DNA of 38,171 bases, from NCBI RefSeq assembly GCF_000485595.1, contig NW_014577191.1, positions 415,489 to 453,659 of the forward strand, read 5' to 3'. This document shows, one piece after another, positions 37,865 through 38,171 of this stretch (its first letter is position 1; each line of letters starts with the position of its first letter). The notes under the pieces are model-generated. The model searched no databases, was not told where the DNA came from, and saw nothing but the letters and a program-made list of their open reading frames with translations. The DNA is from Priapulus caudatus (Eukaryota > Priapulida > Priapulimorpha > Priapulimorphida > Priapulidae). Both the position numbers and the translations under genes were made by a program.

Positions 37865-37988
37865 GAAGGTGGTTCATATAGCAGAATTTTCAGGGAGTCC
37901 CACGGACTCCTGCATGTGTCAAATCAGGGAGTTCAACAGAAAATCAGGGAGTATTTGACTCCGGACTTGCGTTAATTTCGCACCCTGC
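37865..37988 (-). repeat. CAGGGTGCGAAATTAACG interspersed repeat, copy 2
   Basis: On the - strand starts CAGGGTGCGAAATTAACGCA, then GGAGTCAAATACTCCCTGAT and AACTCCCTGATTT. Shares its first 50 bases closely with 6013-6062 in opposite orientation. Inner edge uncertain. Confidence 0.6.
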
Positions 37989-38171
37989 AAGTGCCGTCTT
38001 TAATGAGTTATGGTTCTTTATTTGCATAAATTTTCAATCCGAATATACGACTTGAATTTTAGGCAGTTTTCTTCTTTTTTTTCGTAAATATTAAACTACT
38101 AGCTGCTGGTACCCGCTGCGCTGGGTAAAATCGTGCTACTAATTCATACTACTAATAATGGGACACAATAG
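37989..38171. other. Right window edge
   Basis: AT-rich sequence with no recognisable feature. Confidence 0.6.

Overview
The window is nuclear DNA of an animal, most likely an invertebrate. It has split genes with GT-AG introns, animal-type housekeeping and signalling proteins, many microsatellites and small non-autonomous DNA transposons, and two 25-N assembly gaps (10878-10902 and 24971-24995). I cannot name the species. Two repeats resemble short families I recall from marine invertebrates, but that is weak evidence.

Three protein genes account for all the coding sequence I can support. (1) EIF3L, subunit L of translation initiation factor eIF3, on the + strand: 15 coding exons from 220 to the stop at 14246, with the first coding exon lying off the left edge. 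(2) MGST1, a microsomal glutathione S-transferase of the MAPEG family, on the + strand: three coding exons 15428-16541, complete, 153 residues. (3) A type I-like inositol polyphosphate 4-phosphatase (INPP4), on the - strand: 18 coding exons from the start at 37448 to the stop at 18732, about 1300 residues. Its order is PH domain, C2 domain, conserved INPP4 middle region interrupted by a long low-complexity linker, then a catalytic region with the CX5R motif [11 protein letters not shown]3L and MGST1 are head to tail; MGST1 and INPP4 converge. They share no pathway: eIF3L works in cytosolic translation initiation, MGST1 in membrane detoxification, INPP4 in PI(3,4)P2 turnover.

Layout: 1-14246 EIF3L, whose introns hold an 811-bp foldback element (3728-4538), a TA-flanked MITE (6894-7104) and a long 27-bp satellite (about 7230-12560); 14247-15427 3' UTR and intergenic; 15428-16541 MGST1; 16542-18731 convergent 3' region with a 58-bp hairpin insertion, AT tracts and a G/C-run element; 18732-37448 INPP4 with introns full of GA/CT tracts, MITEs and minisatellites; 37449-38171 region upstream of INPP4.

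The main caution is assembly quality. Around each N gap the same exon-bearing block is present twice, one copy carrying many one-base indels: EIF3L exon at 10231 and 12629; INPP4 exons at 26270/27000/27579 and again at 22421/23192/24122. The simplest reading is a single locus assembled twice from uncorrected long reads. The INPP4 C2 exon (33220-33940) also carries several frameshifts, probably from the same cause. I found no convincing new biological system. The best biology here is the PH-C2 INPP4 architecture with its repeat-bearing linker and a set of small inverted-repeat elements.
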